A stretch of DNA of 64,000 nt from a bacterium (GCA_003577245.1 QEVS01000011.1:1-64000); one strand, 5' to 3'; counted from the first letter of the stretch, positions 40,324 through 49,049 are shown. Numbers and translations are program-made. Notes: generated from the letters alone by a model not told the origin.

Positions 40324-41555
40324 ATGAACACTCCTGCGGCCTCGTGCTCGGCAATCTCGTCCGCTGACATCCCGAGCACTTCGGCCATCACTGCGTGCGT
40401 GTGCTCGCCAATGAGTGGCGAAGCGGTGCGAAGCGTCCCGGGGGTCAGGGAGAGCTTCGGCACGACACCGTCGAACTCGCATTCGCCCATCTCGGCGTGG
40501 GGCAGCGTGTGCCACCAGTCACGGGAGGCGAGCTGCGGGTCGCGAGTGGCACGGTCGCTCGGCGCCTGGCATACGCCCGCGCGAACGCCGGCTGCCTGCA
40601 GGATCTGCATGGCCTCGTAGTCCTCGAACTCGCTCGTCCATGTCTCAATGCGCGCGTCGAGCTCATCCTGGTGTGCCAGCCGTCCCGCGTTGGTGGCGAA
40701 CCTCTCATCGAGCGCCCAGTCCGGGCTGTCCATTGCCCGGACCATGGCAAGCCATTCCGCGTCGTTCATGACGGCAACAGCCAGCCAGCGGTCTTCCCCG
40801 GCGCAGGCATAGGTGTTGTGAGGCGCCACCGCTGGTTCCCAGGCGCGGTTTCCCGGCGGCATGCCTTCCCGGCGCGCCGAACGGCCGTTCACGGTCTTAT
40901 CGAGAATCGAAGGCCCGGTGAGCACAATCCCCGCTTCAACCTGCGAGAGGTCGATGTGCTGCCCCTTGCCGGTGCGGTTGCGGTGGTGCAGGGCCATCAT
41001 GATGCCGATCGCCGCGTAATAGCCCGCGGTGTGGTCCATGTAGCTGTAGCCCCATCCGGCGGGAGGCTTGCCCGGCAGGCCCGACATGAAGGTGAGGCCG
41101 CACAGCGCCTGAGCAGTTGGGCCCCAGGTGACGAAGTCCCGGTCGCGCCCGCTATGGCCAAAGCCCGAAAGCGAACAGTAGATTATGTCCTCTTTGATGG
41201 CCTTCAGGTCCGGGTAATCCAGGCCCCATGAGGTCATGACGCCGCTGGAAAAGTTCTCTACGACGACATCACTGGCGGCGATGAGACGTTTCAGAACCTC
41301 CATCCCGCCGGGGTGGCGAACGTTGAGCAGGATGCTCTTCTTGTTGCGGTTGAAGTAGTTGAAGAAGCCGGAGTTGTTGAGCGTGGGGCTATCCCCGGCA
41401 ATCGGGCGGCCCAGGCGGATGGAGTCGACCGCCTGCCCGTGCTCGACACGGATCACCTCGGCGCCGAAGTCGGCCAGGAAACGGGTGGCCGTGGGTCCGG
41501 CGATGATCCAGGTGAGATCGCAGACGCGGATTCCTTGCAGCGGCAGGGTCGTCAC
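40320..41555 (-). CDS. CaiB/BaiF family CoA-transferase (first of pair)
   Basis: A 411-residue paralogue of the next gene. Blocks include LQGIRVCDLTWIIAGPTATR, LADFGAEVIRVEHGQAVDSI, and YSYMDHTAGYYAAIGIMMAL, where the Asp may be the nucleophile, then GKGQHIDLSQVEAGIVLTG. The start I choose is GTG 41555: a TAGAAT hexamer lies 8 nt upstream and no ribosome site precedes the earlier ATG at 41585. The ORF ends with an overlap into the second transferase. Gene pairs of CaiB proteins usually form one heteromeric enzyme. Confidence 0.9.
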   Translation of the reverse strand: MTTLPLQGIRVCDLTWIIAGPTATRFLADFGAEVIRVEHGQAVDSIRLGRPIAGDSPTLNNSGFFNYFNRNKKSILLNVRHPGGMEVLKRLIAASDVVVENFSSGVMTSWGLDYPDLKAIKEDIIYCSLSGFGHSGRDRDFVTWGPTAQALCGLTFMSGLPGKPPAGWGYSYMDHTAGYYAAIGIMMALHHRNRTGKGQHIDLSQVEAGIVLTGPSILDKTVNGRSARREGMPPGNRAWEPAVAPHNTYACAGEDRWLAVAVMNDAEWLAMVRAMDSPDWALDERFATNAGRLAHQDELDARIETWTSEFEDYEAMQILQAAGVRAGVCQAPSDRATRDPQLASRDWWHTLPHAEMGECEFDGVVPKLSLTPGTLRTASPLIGEHTHAVMAEVLGMSADEIAEHEAAGVFM

Positions 41556-41563
41556 GAGGGCTG

Positions 41564-41569
41564 ATTCTA
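41564..41569 (-). promoter_or_regulatory. -10 box upstream of the CaiB pair
   Basis: TAGAAT on the minus strand (41569-41564) lies 8 nt before GTG 41555, with no Shine-Dalgarno sequence between. It fits the leaderless pattern noted elsewhere in the window. Confidence 0.4.
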
Positions 41570-41676
41570 CGCGACCCGCCAGCAAAGGCCAGTCTGCCGG
41601 GGGCCAGCGTCACATTGACGGAAAGGGCGCCCTTGCGAGCGCCCCCGGACACTGGTTGCCGTCTGTGGGCGGCGGG

Positions 41677-42750
41677 TCAGTCGAAGCGCAGCACGCTCCG
41701 GTTCACTTCGCCCTTCTTGAGGGCGTCGTATGCTTCGTTGATTTCGGAGAGCCTGTACTGGCGGGTGATGAGCTCGTCGATCTTCAGCCGCTTCTGCCGG
41801 TAGAGCTCCATCAGCCACGGCATGTCGTAGGTCTGGCGGGTTGAGCCATAGAAGCTGCCGATGATGCCCTTTTCGCGGAGGAACATGGCGCCCGGCACGG
41901 AAACCATCTGGGTCACCGGGATCATCCCGACGATCACGGCCCGGCCACCGGCCCTCGTCATGTGGAAGCACTGCTCCGCTGTCTTGGCGAGGCCAATTGC
42001 TTCGAAAGCGAAGTCCACGCCGCCACCTGTCATGCCCAGCACCCTGCCGACAGGGTCTTCCTGGGAGGCGTCGATGACATCGGTCGCGCCGAACTCCCGC
42101 GCCGCTGCAAGCTTGTTCTCGAAGACGTCCACGGCGATGATGCGCGCGGCCCCGGCAAGGGCGGCTCCCTGGATGACATTGAGCCCGACGCCGCCGCAGC
42201 CGATGACCACTACCGTGGAGCCAACGGGCACCTTTGCGGTGTTGGCGACGGCCCCCACGCCGGTCATCACGCTGCATCCCACGAGCGCTGCGGCCTCCAT
42301 GGGCACACCATCGGGTACGTGGACGCAGGCGTTCTCGCTCACGAGCTGGTATTCGGCGAAGGCCGACATATTGGCGAACTGGGCCATTGGGTTGCCGTTG
42401 AGCTTGAGCCTGTCGCCGCGGCCAAGTGCGGCGCTCCCGGAACAGAGAAACGGCTTCCCGGTCACGCAGAAGTCGCAGTTGCCACACGAGGCAACGAAGG
42501 CGACCACGACCCGGTCTCCCGGCTTGACGCGTGTTACACCCGCTCCGACCTTTTCCACCACACCCGCCGATTCGTGGCCAAGAACCACCGGCACGGCGAC
42601 GGGATATGAACCTTCCATGAAGTGAAGGTCCGAATGGCAAACGCCACTGGCGCTTGTCTTGATGAGCACCTCTCCGGCTCGGGGCTCATCGACCTGGACA
42701 TCTTCAATCACGAGGGGCTGACCGACCCCATACATGACGGCTGCTTTCAC
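41677..42750 (-). CDS. Zinc-dependent alcohol dehydrogenase, MDR family
   Basis: A 357-residue medium-chain dehydrogenase/reductase. The catalytic zinc ligands lie in SGVCHSDLHFMEG and LGHESAGVVEKVG; four structural-zinc cysteines are in CGNCDFCVTGKPFLC; the NAD-binding loop is VVVIGCGGVGLNVIQGAAL. The ending resembles AdhC/mycothiol-type enzymes, which act on primary alcohols or thiol-bound formaldehyde. The start is GTG 42750 with GGAGGT seven bases upstream on the minus strand. Its product chain presumably feeds the CoA-transferase genes downstream. Substrate not determinable. Confidence 0.92.
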   Translation of the reverse strand: MKAAVMYGVGQPLVIEDVQVDEPRAGEVLIKTSASGVCHSDLHFMEGSYPVAVPVVLGHESAGVVEKVGAGVTRVKPGDRVVVAFVASCGNCDFCVTGKPFLCSGSAALGRGDRLKLNGNPMAQFANMSAFAEYQLVSENACVHVPDGVPMEAAALVGCSVMTGVGAVANTAKVPVGSTVVVIGCGGVGLNVIQGAALAGAARIIAVDVFENKLAAAREFGATDVIDASQEDPVGRVLGMTGGGVDFAFEAIGLAKTAEQCFHMTRAGGRAVIVGMIPVTQMVSVPGAMFLREKGIIGSFYGSTRQTYDMPWLMELYRQKRLKIDELITRQYRLSEINEAYDALKKGEVNRSVLRFD

Positions 42751-42819
42751 CCGTGTACCTCCAGCCAGATGTGGCACCGGATTGTTGGGCGAATCAGGAA
42801 CGCCTGTCAAACCAGAGGG

Positions 42820-43266
42820 CTACGCCGGAGCTCCCCCGGCAGCCGGGGCCACGCCCGCGATGTCCAGGAGCTCAACCTCAAGGCTCAGCGCCTTTCCCGC
42901 CAGCGGGTGGTTGCCATCGACCACCACAAAGGAACCGGTGATTTCGATCACTGCCATTGGGGCGCCATCGACACGGAGGATATCGCCCTCTTCGGCTTCC
43001 GGAGGAACCCGGTCGCGCTCGATCTCGGTTACGCGGCGCTCATCGCGGAGGCCAAAGGCGCGTTCCGGCGAAACGTCCACCGAACGTACTTCGCCAACGC
43101 TCATCCCGGTCACGGCGTCCTCCAGCCCCGGGATGACCGTGTGCCGGCCAACGACGAACGAAAGCGGTTCGTTCGTCTCGCGCGTCGAATCCAGGAGCTC
43201 GCCCGTTCCCGCGACTCGCGCAACAAGGTGCAGGCTGACAGTGTCCCCTTCGAGAACGCGGCGCAT
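42820..43266 (-). CDS. FKBP-type peptidyl-prolyl isomerase, SlyD-like
   Basis: A 148-residue cytoplasmic protein. The FKBP core has DTVSLHLVARVAGTGELLD at the start and VVGRHTVIPGLEDAVTGMSV, and the insert-in-flap domain spans the middle (SPERAFGLRDERRVTEIERD), then returns with NHPLAGKALSLEVELLDI. SlyD-type proteins are folding catalysts and chaperones, and the flap insert holds substrate. It lacks the long His/Cys-rich tail of E. coli SlyD, so nickel storage is unlikely. Divergent from clpP with 200 bp between. Confidence 0.9.
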   Translation of the reverse strand: MRRVLEGDTVSLHLVARVAGTGELLDSTRETNEPLSFVVGRHTVIPGLEDAVTGMSVGEVRSVDVSPERAFGLRDERRVTEIERDRVPPEAEEGDILRVDGAPMAVIEITGSFVVVDGNHPLAGKALSLEVELLDIAGVAPAAGGAPA

Positions 43267-43470
43267 CTACCCCTCCAATCCGAAAAGCCAGGAAGTCCTG
43301 CGCGGGTGACGGTAGACGACGCCCCGCGCCCGGCCCCGGTGGCAGGCTACCATGCAGCCTCAGGCGCCACAACGAGCGTGGGCGGCGACGAATGGGCTCA
43401 TCCCGCGCGCCTTTGCGATTGAGGCGGGGAAACCGCACACTGAATCTCAGGAACACCGGGAGCTGGCCCC

Positions 43471-44079
43471 ATGAGCATCGACCGCATCTACGACATCATG
43501 CCCTTCGTCATCGAGTCCGATGGACGGCGGGAGCGCGCGTATGACATCTACTCGCTGCTGCTGAAGGAGCGCATCGTGTTCCTCGGGACGCCGATCGATG
43601 CCATGGTGGCCAACGTCATCATCGCGCAGCTTCTCTACCTGGCCCGCGAAGACGACGAGAAGGACATCATGATGTACATCAACTCGCCGGGCGGGAGCGT
43701 GACGGCGGGCCTCGCCATCTACGACACCATGCGCCTCATAAGGCCCAAGGTTTCCACTGTGTGCATCGGCCTCGCAGCAAGCATGGGCACGGTACTCCTC
43801 ACGGCGGGCACCAAGGGGAAGCGCTTCGTTCTCCCCAACTCGACGGTCCATCTGCACCAGGTGCTGGGTGGCGCCCAGGGTCAGGCGCGGGACATCGAAA
43901 TCCAGGCGCGTGAGACGCTCCGGCTGCAGAAGGTGCTGCGTACCATCATCGCCGAGTGCACGGGACAGCCCATGGAGCGTATCGAGCAGGATACCGACCG
44001 CGACTTCTGGCTCGACCCGGTGGCCGCGAAAGAGTACGGACTCGTGGATGAGGTGCTGGAACGCGCCCCCAGGGGGTAG
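43471..44079 (+). CDS. clpP: ATP-dependent Clp protease proteolytic subunit
   Basis: A 202-residue serine protease that forms the tetradecameric barrel used with ClpX/ClpA/ClpC. The catalytic Ser lies in [20 protein letters not shown], the His in [19 protein letters not shown], and the Asp in [31 protein letters not shown] and [18 protein letters not shown] segments are standard. The propeptide is short. It stands before leuS, after a 200-bp region shared with the slyD-type gene. GGGAGC precedes ATG 43471. Confidence 0.96.
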   Translation: MSIDRIYDIMPFVIESDGRRERAYDIYSLLLKERIVFLGTPIDAMVANVIIAQLLYLAREDDEKDIMMYINSPGGSVTAGLAIYDTMRLIRPKVSTVCIGLAASMGTVLLTAGTKGKRFVLPNSTVHLHQVLGGAQGQARDIEIQARETLRLQKVLRTIIAECTGQPMERIEQDTDRDFWLDPVAAKEYGLVDEVLERAPRG

Positions 44080-44152
44080 CGGCCGGGATGCGGCTTCATA
44101 CCGCCCGGCTGGTGACGGTGCAGGGCCGATTCGCTACGATGCACGCAATCAG

Positions 44153-44169
44153 CGTGCAGGATCTGCACG
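44153..44169 (+). repeat. Alternative hairpins upstream of leuS
   Basis: CGTGCAG (44153-44159) and CTGCACG (44163-44169) form a perfect 7-bp hairpin. The left arm can instead pair with GCACGC at 44141-44146 (via GCGTGC 44152-44157). Mutually exclusive arms in the leuS leader region hint at a regulatory RNA. Confidence 0.35.
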
Positions 44170-44187
44170 AATCGCAGCAGTGAAGAG

Positions 44188-44295
44188 ATGACCGGGAGCC
44201 AGTTCATGCCCAACGGCTGTAACACGCCCGCCCACCGGGACGGCCTGCCCGGGCCGTGGCTCGCGCTCATCCTTACCCCGCCCCGCGGCGAGTAG
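44188..44295 (+). promoter_or_regulatory. Candidate leucine leader peptide and hairpin of leuS
   Basis: A 35-codon ORF (ATG 44188 to TAG 44293-44295) contains four leucine codons within codons 20-29 (at 44245, 44260, 44266, 44272). Its stop codon lies inside a 7-bp GC hairpin (44276-44282 with 44298-44304), whose right arm could pair alternatively with CCCGCC at 44227-44232. Leu-codon leaders in front of leucyl-tRNA synthetase would fit attenuation. However, the hairpin lacks a T run and the ORF has a poorly placed ribosome site, so this is tentative. Confidence 0.3.
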
Positions 44296-44373
44296 CCGGC
44301 GGGGCGTTGCCTCACCACGGCGGCGCGCCAGCCGCCTTCATCCAGCCCATCAAGCCTGACGAGGTGAACGATC

Positions 44374-46818
44374 GTGTCCGATCGCTATGATTTCCGCGCC
44401 ATCGAGGGCAAGTGGCAGGCCCGTTGGGAGGCCGCCCACTTACACCACGCCCCCGATGACGATGCGCGGCCCAGGTGGTACGCGCTGACAATGTTCCCTT
44501 ACACCTCCGGTGACCTGCACACCGGCCACTGGTACGCAATGGCCCCCAGCGACACCGCCGCCCGCTACCGGCGCATGCAGGGCTACAACGTCATGTTCCC
44601 CATCGGCTTCGACGCCTTCGGGCTGCCCGCCGAGAACGCCGCCATCGCCCGCAGGATCGACCCGAAGGATTGGACCTACGCCAACATCGAGCACATGCGC
44701 GGCCAGCTCCGGCGCATGGGGGCCACCTTCGACTGGGAACGCGAGGTAATCACCTGCGACCCGGACTACTACCGCTGGACCCAGTGGTGGTTCTTGCAGC
44801 TCTACAGGCAGGGTCTCGCGTACCGGGCCGAGGCGGCCGCCAACTGGTGCCCCGGCTGCCACACCGTGCTTGCCAACGAACAGGTAGTCGACGGCCGCTG
44901 CGACCGTTCGGACGATGTGGTAGAGCGGCGCTTCCTGACCCAGTGGTTCTTCCGCATCACCAACTACGCGGAGGAGCTGCTGCGGTTCGACGGGATCAAC
45001 TGGCCCGAGCGGATCCGCACGATGCAAACGAACTGGATTGGCCGTTCCGAAGGCGCAATGCTCGACTTCCCGGTCGACGTAGCCGGGGTCGAAGATCCGC
45101 TGAGCGTTTTCACCACCCGGCCCGACACCGTTTACGGCGCCACTTTCATGGTGCTTGCCCCGGAGCACCGCCTCGTGGACCGGATCACGACGGGGGAGCA
45201 ACGCCCGGCGGTGGACCGTTACGTGCAGGAAACGGCCCGGCAATCGGAAATCGACCGGCTCTCAACGGAGAAGGAGAAGACCGGCGTCTTCACGGGCGCC
45301 TATGCCATCAACCCCTTCAGCGGCCGCAGAATCCCAATCTGGATTGCGGACTACGTGCTCGTCACCTACGGGACTGGCGCGGTGATGGCCGTCCCCGCGC
45401 ACGATGAGCGCGACTTCGCCTTCGCCCGGAAGTACGGGCTGGAGGTGATTCCAGTCTTCACGCACGAGGGAACAAACATCTCGCAACCCCTGGAATCGGC
45501 CTTCGTCGATGGCGAGCAGATGGTGAATTCGGGGACGTTCGACGGAACGCCCTTCGCGAGTGCGAAGCAGGCGGTCATCGCTCACGCCGAACGGGAGGGA
45601 ATCGGGCGGGGAACGGTGAACTACCGCTTGCGCGACTGGCTCATCTCTCGCCAGCGGTACTGGGGTGCGCCTATTCCAATGATCCACTGCGACGAGCACG
45701 GCGTGGTGCCGGTGCCCGAAGAGCAACTTCCCGTGCTGCTCCCGGAGAACGTGCAGTTCGAGCCAACGGGCCAATCCCCCCTCACGCAGATTGAGGAGTG
45801 GGTGAATGTTCCCTGTCCGATTGACGGGAAGCCGGCCAGGCGAGAGACAGACACCCTGGACACCTTCATGTGCTCGAGCTGGTACCAGATCCGGTACTGC
45901 GACCCGCACAACCAGGAGCAGCCCGTTTCTCCAGAGCTGGCGCGGAAATGGCTGCCCGTTGACCAGTACACCGGCGGCGCAGAGCACGCCGTGATGCACC
46001 TGCTCTACACGCGCTTCTTCTGGAAGGCGGCCCGCGACATGGGCATCGTGGAAGGCGACGAGCCAATGCTGCGCCTCTTCAGCCAGGGCGTGATCCTTGG
46101 GCCCGATGGCAATCGCATGTCGAAGAGCCGCGGCAACGTGGTGGCGCCCGACGAGCTCGTCGCCGAGTGGGGCGCCGACGCTTTTCGCTGCCAGCTCATG
46201 TTCGTTGGCCCGTGGGACCAGGGCGGCCCCTACAACCCCACCGGGATGCAAGGGATCATCCGCTGGCTAAACCGGGCATGGTCGGTTGCCGTGGAAGAGC
46301 CGCAATTCGCGGAACTGGCGGGGGCTTCCGAAACGCGCTCCCTTCGCCGGGTTGTACACCGGACAATCCGGGAGGCAACGGCCGATATGGAGTCGTTCAG
46401 CTTCCACACGCTCATCGCGCGGCTGATGGAGCTCACCACGGCCCTGTCCCGCGCCCGCGATGCAGGCCCGGTCGACCGCGCGGCATGGAACGAGGGGCTG
46501 CGGAGCCTTCTCCTGATGATGGCCCCACTAACCCCGCATCTTGCCGAAGAGCTCTGGGAACGGACGGGCGGATCGTTCAGCGTGCACCAGCAGCTGTGGC
46601 CGGCTTTCGACCCCGGACTGGCCCGCGATGAGATGGTCGAGCTCGTGGTGCAGGTGAACGGCAAGGTGCGGGAACGGATACAGCTTGCAGCGACGGCCAG
46701 CGAGGCGGAGGCGCGTGTCGCCGCCCTGGCCTCGGAAAAGGTTCGGCAATGGCTGGACGGGAAGGAACCGCGCAAGGTGGTCTTCGTCCCGGGCAAGCTC
46801 CTGAACCTCGTCCTCTGA
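44374..46818 (+). CDS. leuS: Leucyl-tRNA synthetase
   Basis: An 814-residue class Ia enzyme that charges tRNA-Leu. The HIGH-equivalent HTGHWYAMAPSDTAARY is near residue 49, the editing CP1 domain spans about residues 220-415 with TTRPDTVYGATFMVLAPEH, and the KMSKS-equivalent is RMSKSRGNVVAPDEL. The C-terminal anticodon domain ends with GKVRERI and VFVPGKLLNLVL. Length is typical. GTG start, with GAGGTGA at 44361-44367 at the best spacing. The long leader (44080-44373) may be regulatory. Confidence 0.97.
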   Translation: MSDRYDFRAIEGKWQARWEAAHLHHAPDDDARPRWYALTMFPYTSGDLHTGHWYAMAPSDTAARYRRMQGYNVMFPIGFDAFGLPAENAAIARRIDPKDWTYANIEHMRGQLRRMGATFDWEREVITCDPDYYRWTQWWFLQLYRQGLAYRAEAAANWCPGCHTVLANEQVVDGRCDRSDDVVERRFLTQWFFRITNYAEELLRFDGINWPERIRTMQTNWIGRSEGAMLDFPVDVAGVEDPLSVFTTRPDTVYGATFMVLAPEHRLVDRITTGEQRPAVDRYVQETARQSEIDRLSTEKEKTGVFTGAYAINPFSGRRIPIWIADYVLVTYGTGAVMAVPAHDERDFAFARKYGLEVIPVFTHEGTNISQPLESAFVDGEQMVNSGTFDGTPFASAKQAVIAHAEREGIGRGTVNYRLRDWLISRQRYWGAPIPMIHCDEHGVVPVPEEQLPVLLPENVQFEPTGQSPLTQIEEWVNVPCPIDGKPARRETDTLDTFMCSSWYQIRYCDPHNQEQPVSPELARKWLPVDQYTGGAEHAVMHLLYTRFFWKAARDMGIVEGDEPMLRLFSQGVILGPDGNRMSKSRGNVVAPDELVAEWGADAFRCQLMFVGPWDQGGPYNPTGMQGIIRWLNRAWSVAVEEPQFAELAGASETRSLRRVVHRTIREATADMESFSFHTLIARLMELTTALSRARDAGPVDRAAWNEGLRSLLLMMAPLTPHLAEELWERTGGSFSVHQQLWPAFDPGLARDEMVELVVQVNGKVRERIQLAATASEAEARVAALASEKVRQWLDGKEPRKVVFVPGKLLNLVL

Positions 46819-46886
46819 ACCGGGAAGCCCGCGCATCCGCCCCTTTCTTCGTTGTTTACGAACGCCGGGGGATGGGCAAACACCGG

Positions 46887-46915
46887 TAGACAGCCGGGGC
46901 GCGCCTGACTAAGGT
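46887..46915 (+). promoter_or_regulatory. Possible promoter of the bactofilin gene
   Basis: TAGACA (46887-46892) and TAAGGT (46910-46915) are 17 bp apart, some 75 bp upstream of ATG 46990. The -35 box matches consensus at 5 of 6; the -10 box only at the outer positions. Confidence 0.35.
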
Positions 46916-46989
46916 GAGGCAAGCGCCCACAGTCACTAAGCTGCCCTGCCGCCCGTGGGCGGGCCGGGGCACAGCCTTTGGAGGGCTCC

Positions 46990-47712
46990 ATGCAGATAAG
47001 GAAAGGCCCGCGGGACCCCCGCCTGGGCGACACCGACGAGAACTACACCGAAGACACGGAGCGCGGGCTCGATGCGATCCCGGACTTCTCCAGCGAGCCG
47101 CCCCGGCCATCGTGGCGCCGGGAGCCGCTGACCGCGCCGAGGGCCGAGCGTACTGTCCCGCCGCTCACAGCGGAACTCGATACCCCCCAGATCACGCCTG
47201 CGCCCGCAGCGCCGGTCGCGCCTGCTCCAACGGGGGAGAGCACGATTGATGCGCATTCGAGCTTTAATGGACGCTTTGAGACGGACAGTGACCTCCGGGT
47301 GCTGGGCCGCGTCTCGGGCGAGGTGAACTGCCGCGGCCAACTCACCATCGAACGGGATGCGGCAGCGAACGCGAAGGTCCAGGCGCGCGACATCATCGTG
47401 CGAGGCCGGATTGAGGGCGACATCACCTGCTCGGGGAAGCTGGAAATCGAAGCGAGCGCTGTTGTGAGTGGCAAAGTCCACACCGCCACGCTTGTCGTGC
47501 ATGAAGGCGGATTGCTGTCCGGAACGGTGGAGACCACTTCGGCAACTGCTCCAAAGGCCGCGAAGCGCGACACCGCCGTTCCCGAGAGTGAGGCCGCCAG
47601 CGAACCGGCGCCGGCGCCGCGAGCTTCACGCGGGCGCGACCTGCCTTCCTTCGCACTTGTGTCGTCGGAGGAACGGACAGCCTCTACGAAGACTCCCGCA
47701 ACGGCGCGTTAG
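46990..47712 (+). CDS. Bactofilin-family cytoskeletal protein
   Basis: A 240-residue protein. The N-terminal 85 residues are low-complexity and Pro-rich (membrane- or partner-binding arm). The core, about residues 88-180, is the right-handed beta-helix of bactofilins with repeats FETDSDLRVLGRVSGEVNCR, GQLTIERDAAANAKVQARDI, IVRGRIEGDITCSGKLEIEA, and further KVHTATLVVHEGGLLSGTV. The C-terminal tail is Ala/Pro/Glu-rich. Bactofilins polymerise without nucleotide and organise cell-wall enzymes or shape. GGAGGG precedes the ATG. It follows leuS by 170 bp. Confidence 0.88.
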   Translation: MQIRKGPRDPRLGDTDENYTEDTERGLDAIPDFSSEPPRPSWRREPLTAPRAERTVPPLTAELDTPQITPAPAAPVAPAPTGESTIDAHSSFNGRFETDSDLRVLGRVSGEVNCRGQLTIERDAAANAKVQARDIIVRGRIEGDITCSGKLEIEASAVVSGKVHTATLVVHEGGLLSGTVETTSATAPKAAKRDTAVPESEAASEPAPAPRASRGRDLPSFALVSSEERTASTKTPATAR

Positions 47713-47727
47713 GGCTGCCGGGCGCCC

Positions 47728-48543
47728 TCAGCGCCCCTTCCATTCCGGCTGACGGCGCTCCAGGAAGGCGGCGATGCCTTCCTGGAGGTCTTCGCTCTCC
47801 AGCAGGTCGTTCAGCACACGGGTGCACTCAAGAAGCGAAGCTTCAAGGTCCTGGCTGAGCCCGCGCCAGGCGAGCCGCTTGAGGTGGGCGGCGGAAAGGG
47901 GCGCACTGCGCGCGAGCTTCGTGGCAAGCTCTAATGTGAACTTCTCCAGCTCAGCCTGGGCCACAAGGTGGGTGAAGATACCCAGCTCCCGGGCGCGCTG
48001 CGCCGAGAGCACCTCGCCGCTGTAAAGGATCTCCAGCGCGTGGTCGAGCCCTACGAGCCTGGGCAGCAGGAAGGGGCCGGCGCCCGTATCGGGCACCAGG
48101 GAGCGCTGGGAAAAGACCCACCCTATGCGGGCGTTTTCGCTTGCCACGCGGAGGTCGCAATGCAGCGTGAGCTCCGCGCCCCAGCCAACGGCCGGGCCAT
48201 TGATCATGGCAATCACCGGCTTGGGAATGGCAGTCATCTCCCACGGCGCCGCTTCGTTCGCGTAGGTGCGCGGTCCACCACCGGGAGGGACATTGCGTGC
48301 CTGGCCGAGGCCGCCGCGGCCTTCCTCGTCATTTACCAGCTCCGCGCCGGCGCAGAATGCCCGCCCGGCCCCGGTAACGACTACCGCACGGATGGAATCA
48401 TCGTCCCGGCAGCGGCGCACGTGTGCGTCGAGCTCACGGTGCATGGCCGGCGTGCAGGCATTCAACCTCTCGGGCCGGTTGAGCGTGATCTTCGCGATCC
48501 CCGGGTCAAGGACTTCAAGCTGGCAGTACGTTCCTTCGGGCAC
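47728..48543 (-). CDS. Enoyl-CoA hydratase/isomerase family protein
   Basis: A 271-residue crotonase-fold protein. Blocks are IAKITLNRPERLNACTPAMH, VTGAGRAFCAGAELVNDEEG (first oxyanion loop), AMINGPAVGWGAELTLHCDL (second) and VPDTGAGPFLLPRLVGLDHA, where the classical Glu pair is altered. The ending FLERRQPEWKGR is canonical. It is a likely hydratase, isomerase or thioesterase for an acyl-CoA; the exact reaction cannot be read. It lies opposite the bactofilin gene with 15 bp between stops. Confidence 0.9.
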   Translation of the reverse strand: MPEGTYCQLEVLDPGIAKITLNRPERLNACTPAMHRELDAHVRRCRDDDSIRAVVVTGAGRAFCAGAELVNDEEGRGGLGQARNVPPGGGPRTYANEAAPWEMTAIPKPVIAMINGPAVGWGAELTLHCDLRVASENARIGWVFSQRSLVPDTGAGPFLLPRLVGLDHALEILYSGEVLSAQRARELGIFTHLVAQAELEKFTLELATKLARSAPLSAAHLKRLAWRGLSQDLEASLLECTRVLNDLLESEDLQEGIAAFLERRQPEWKGR

Positions 48544-48583
48544 GCAATCCTCCTGGGGTGTGGTCGCGGTCGGGCCACAAACA

Positions 48584-48611
48584 GTTCGTCCGCCAGTATC
48601 GGCGGACGAAC
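48584..48611 (-). terminator. Perfect 11-bp hairpin downstream of the 85-residue gene
   Basis: GTTCGTCCGCC (48584-48594) pairs with GGCGGACGAAC (48601-48611) around a six-base loop. Read on the minus strand it is followed by TGTTTGTG, a modest T-rich tract, and stands between the stop at 48636 and the hydratase start at 48543. It is probably an intrinsic terminator; an operator for the hydratase is the alternative. Confidence 0.65.
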
Positions 48612-48635
48612 GCGAGGCGACAGAGCGAGCGAATC

Positions 48636-48893
48636 CTACCGGGAAGGCTCGAAATAGACGGCGCCTTCGACAACCCAGGTGCGGATTGCGACGCCCTTGC
48701 GCCGGGCGGCACGGCTGAGGCGAAGTGCGATGCCGCGAGCCGACTCGCCGGCCTCTGGTTCAAGCTTCCCGGCCTCCCCCTTCTTCACGCTTGCAACGTG
48801 ATCTTCGTATTCCTGCATACGTGCTTTCAATCGGCCCGTCTGCCGGACAGGATTAGGGGCCTTATCCCGGGCCATCTTGGTGAACCTGGCCAA
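48636..48893 (-). CDS. Small basic protein of unknown function
   Basis: An 85-residue, Lys/Arg-rich protein: MARFTKMARDKAPNPVRQTG at the start, a predicted helix around RLKARMQEYEDHVASVKKGE and a C-terminal strand-turn IRTWVVEGAVYFEPSR. It has no Cys or membrane segment. It resembles short conserved proteins of GC-rich bacteria with an unknown role, perhaps binding nucleic acid. It is bracketed by a terminator downstream and about 150 bp of free DNA upstream. Confidence 0.5.
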   Translation of the reverse strand: MARFTKMARDKAPNPVRQTGRLKARMQEYEDHVASVKKGEAGKLEPEAGESARGIALRLSRAARRKGVAIRTWVVEGAVYFEPSR

Positions 48894-49049
48894 TGTTCTT
48901 GCTCCTCTCCATGGGCGATGTGACAGGTTACTCGTGACGTCACATTCGCCGGGTACAGGAAGTATAGGCGATGGCGCTGAACAGTTGAAGAGGGCACCGG
49001 GTATTACCGGGGCTCAGTTTGGCCGGAACGGAGATCATTACCCTGGCTG

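Noticed and set aside
44080..44373. A T-box riboswitch before leuS
   Set aside because: GTGGC followed by TCGCG near 44256 recalls the T-box sequence, but the antiterminator bulge does not match tRNA-Leu and no clear specifier stem could be drawn.
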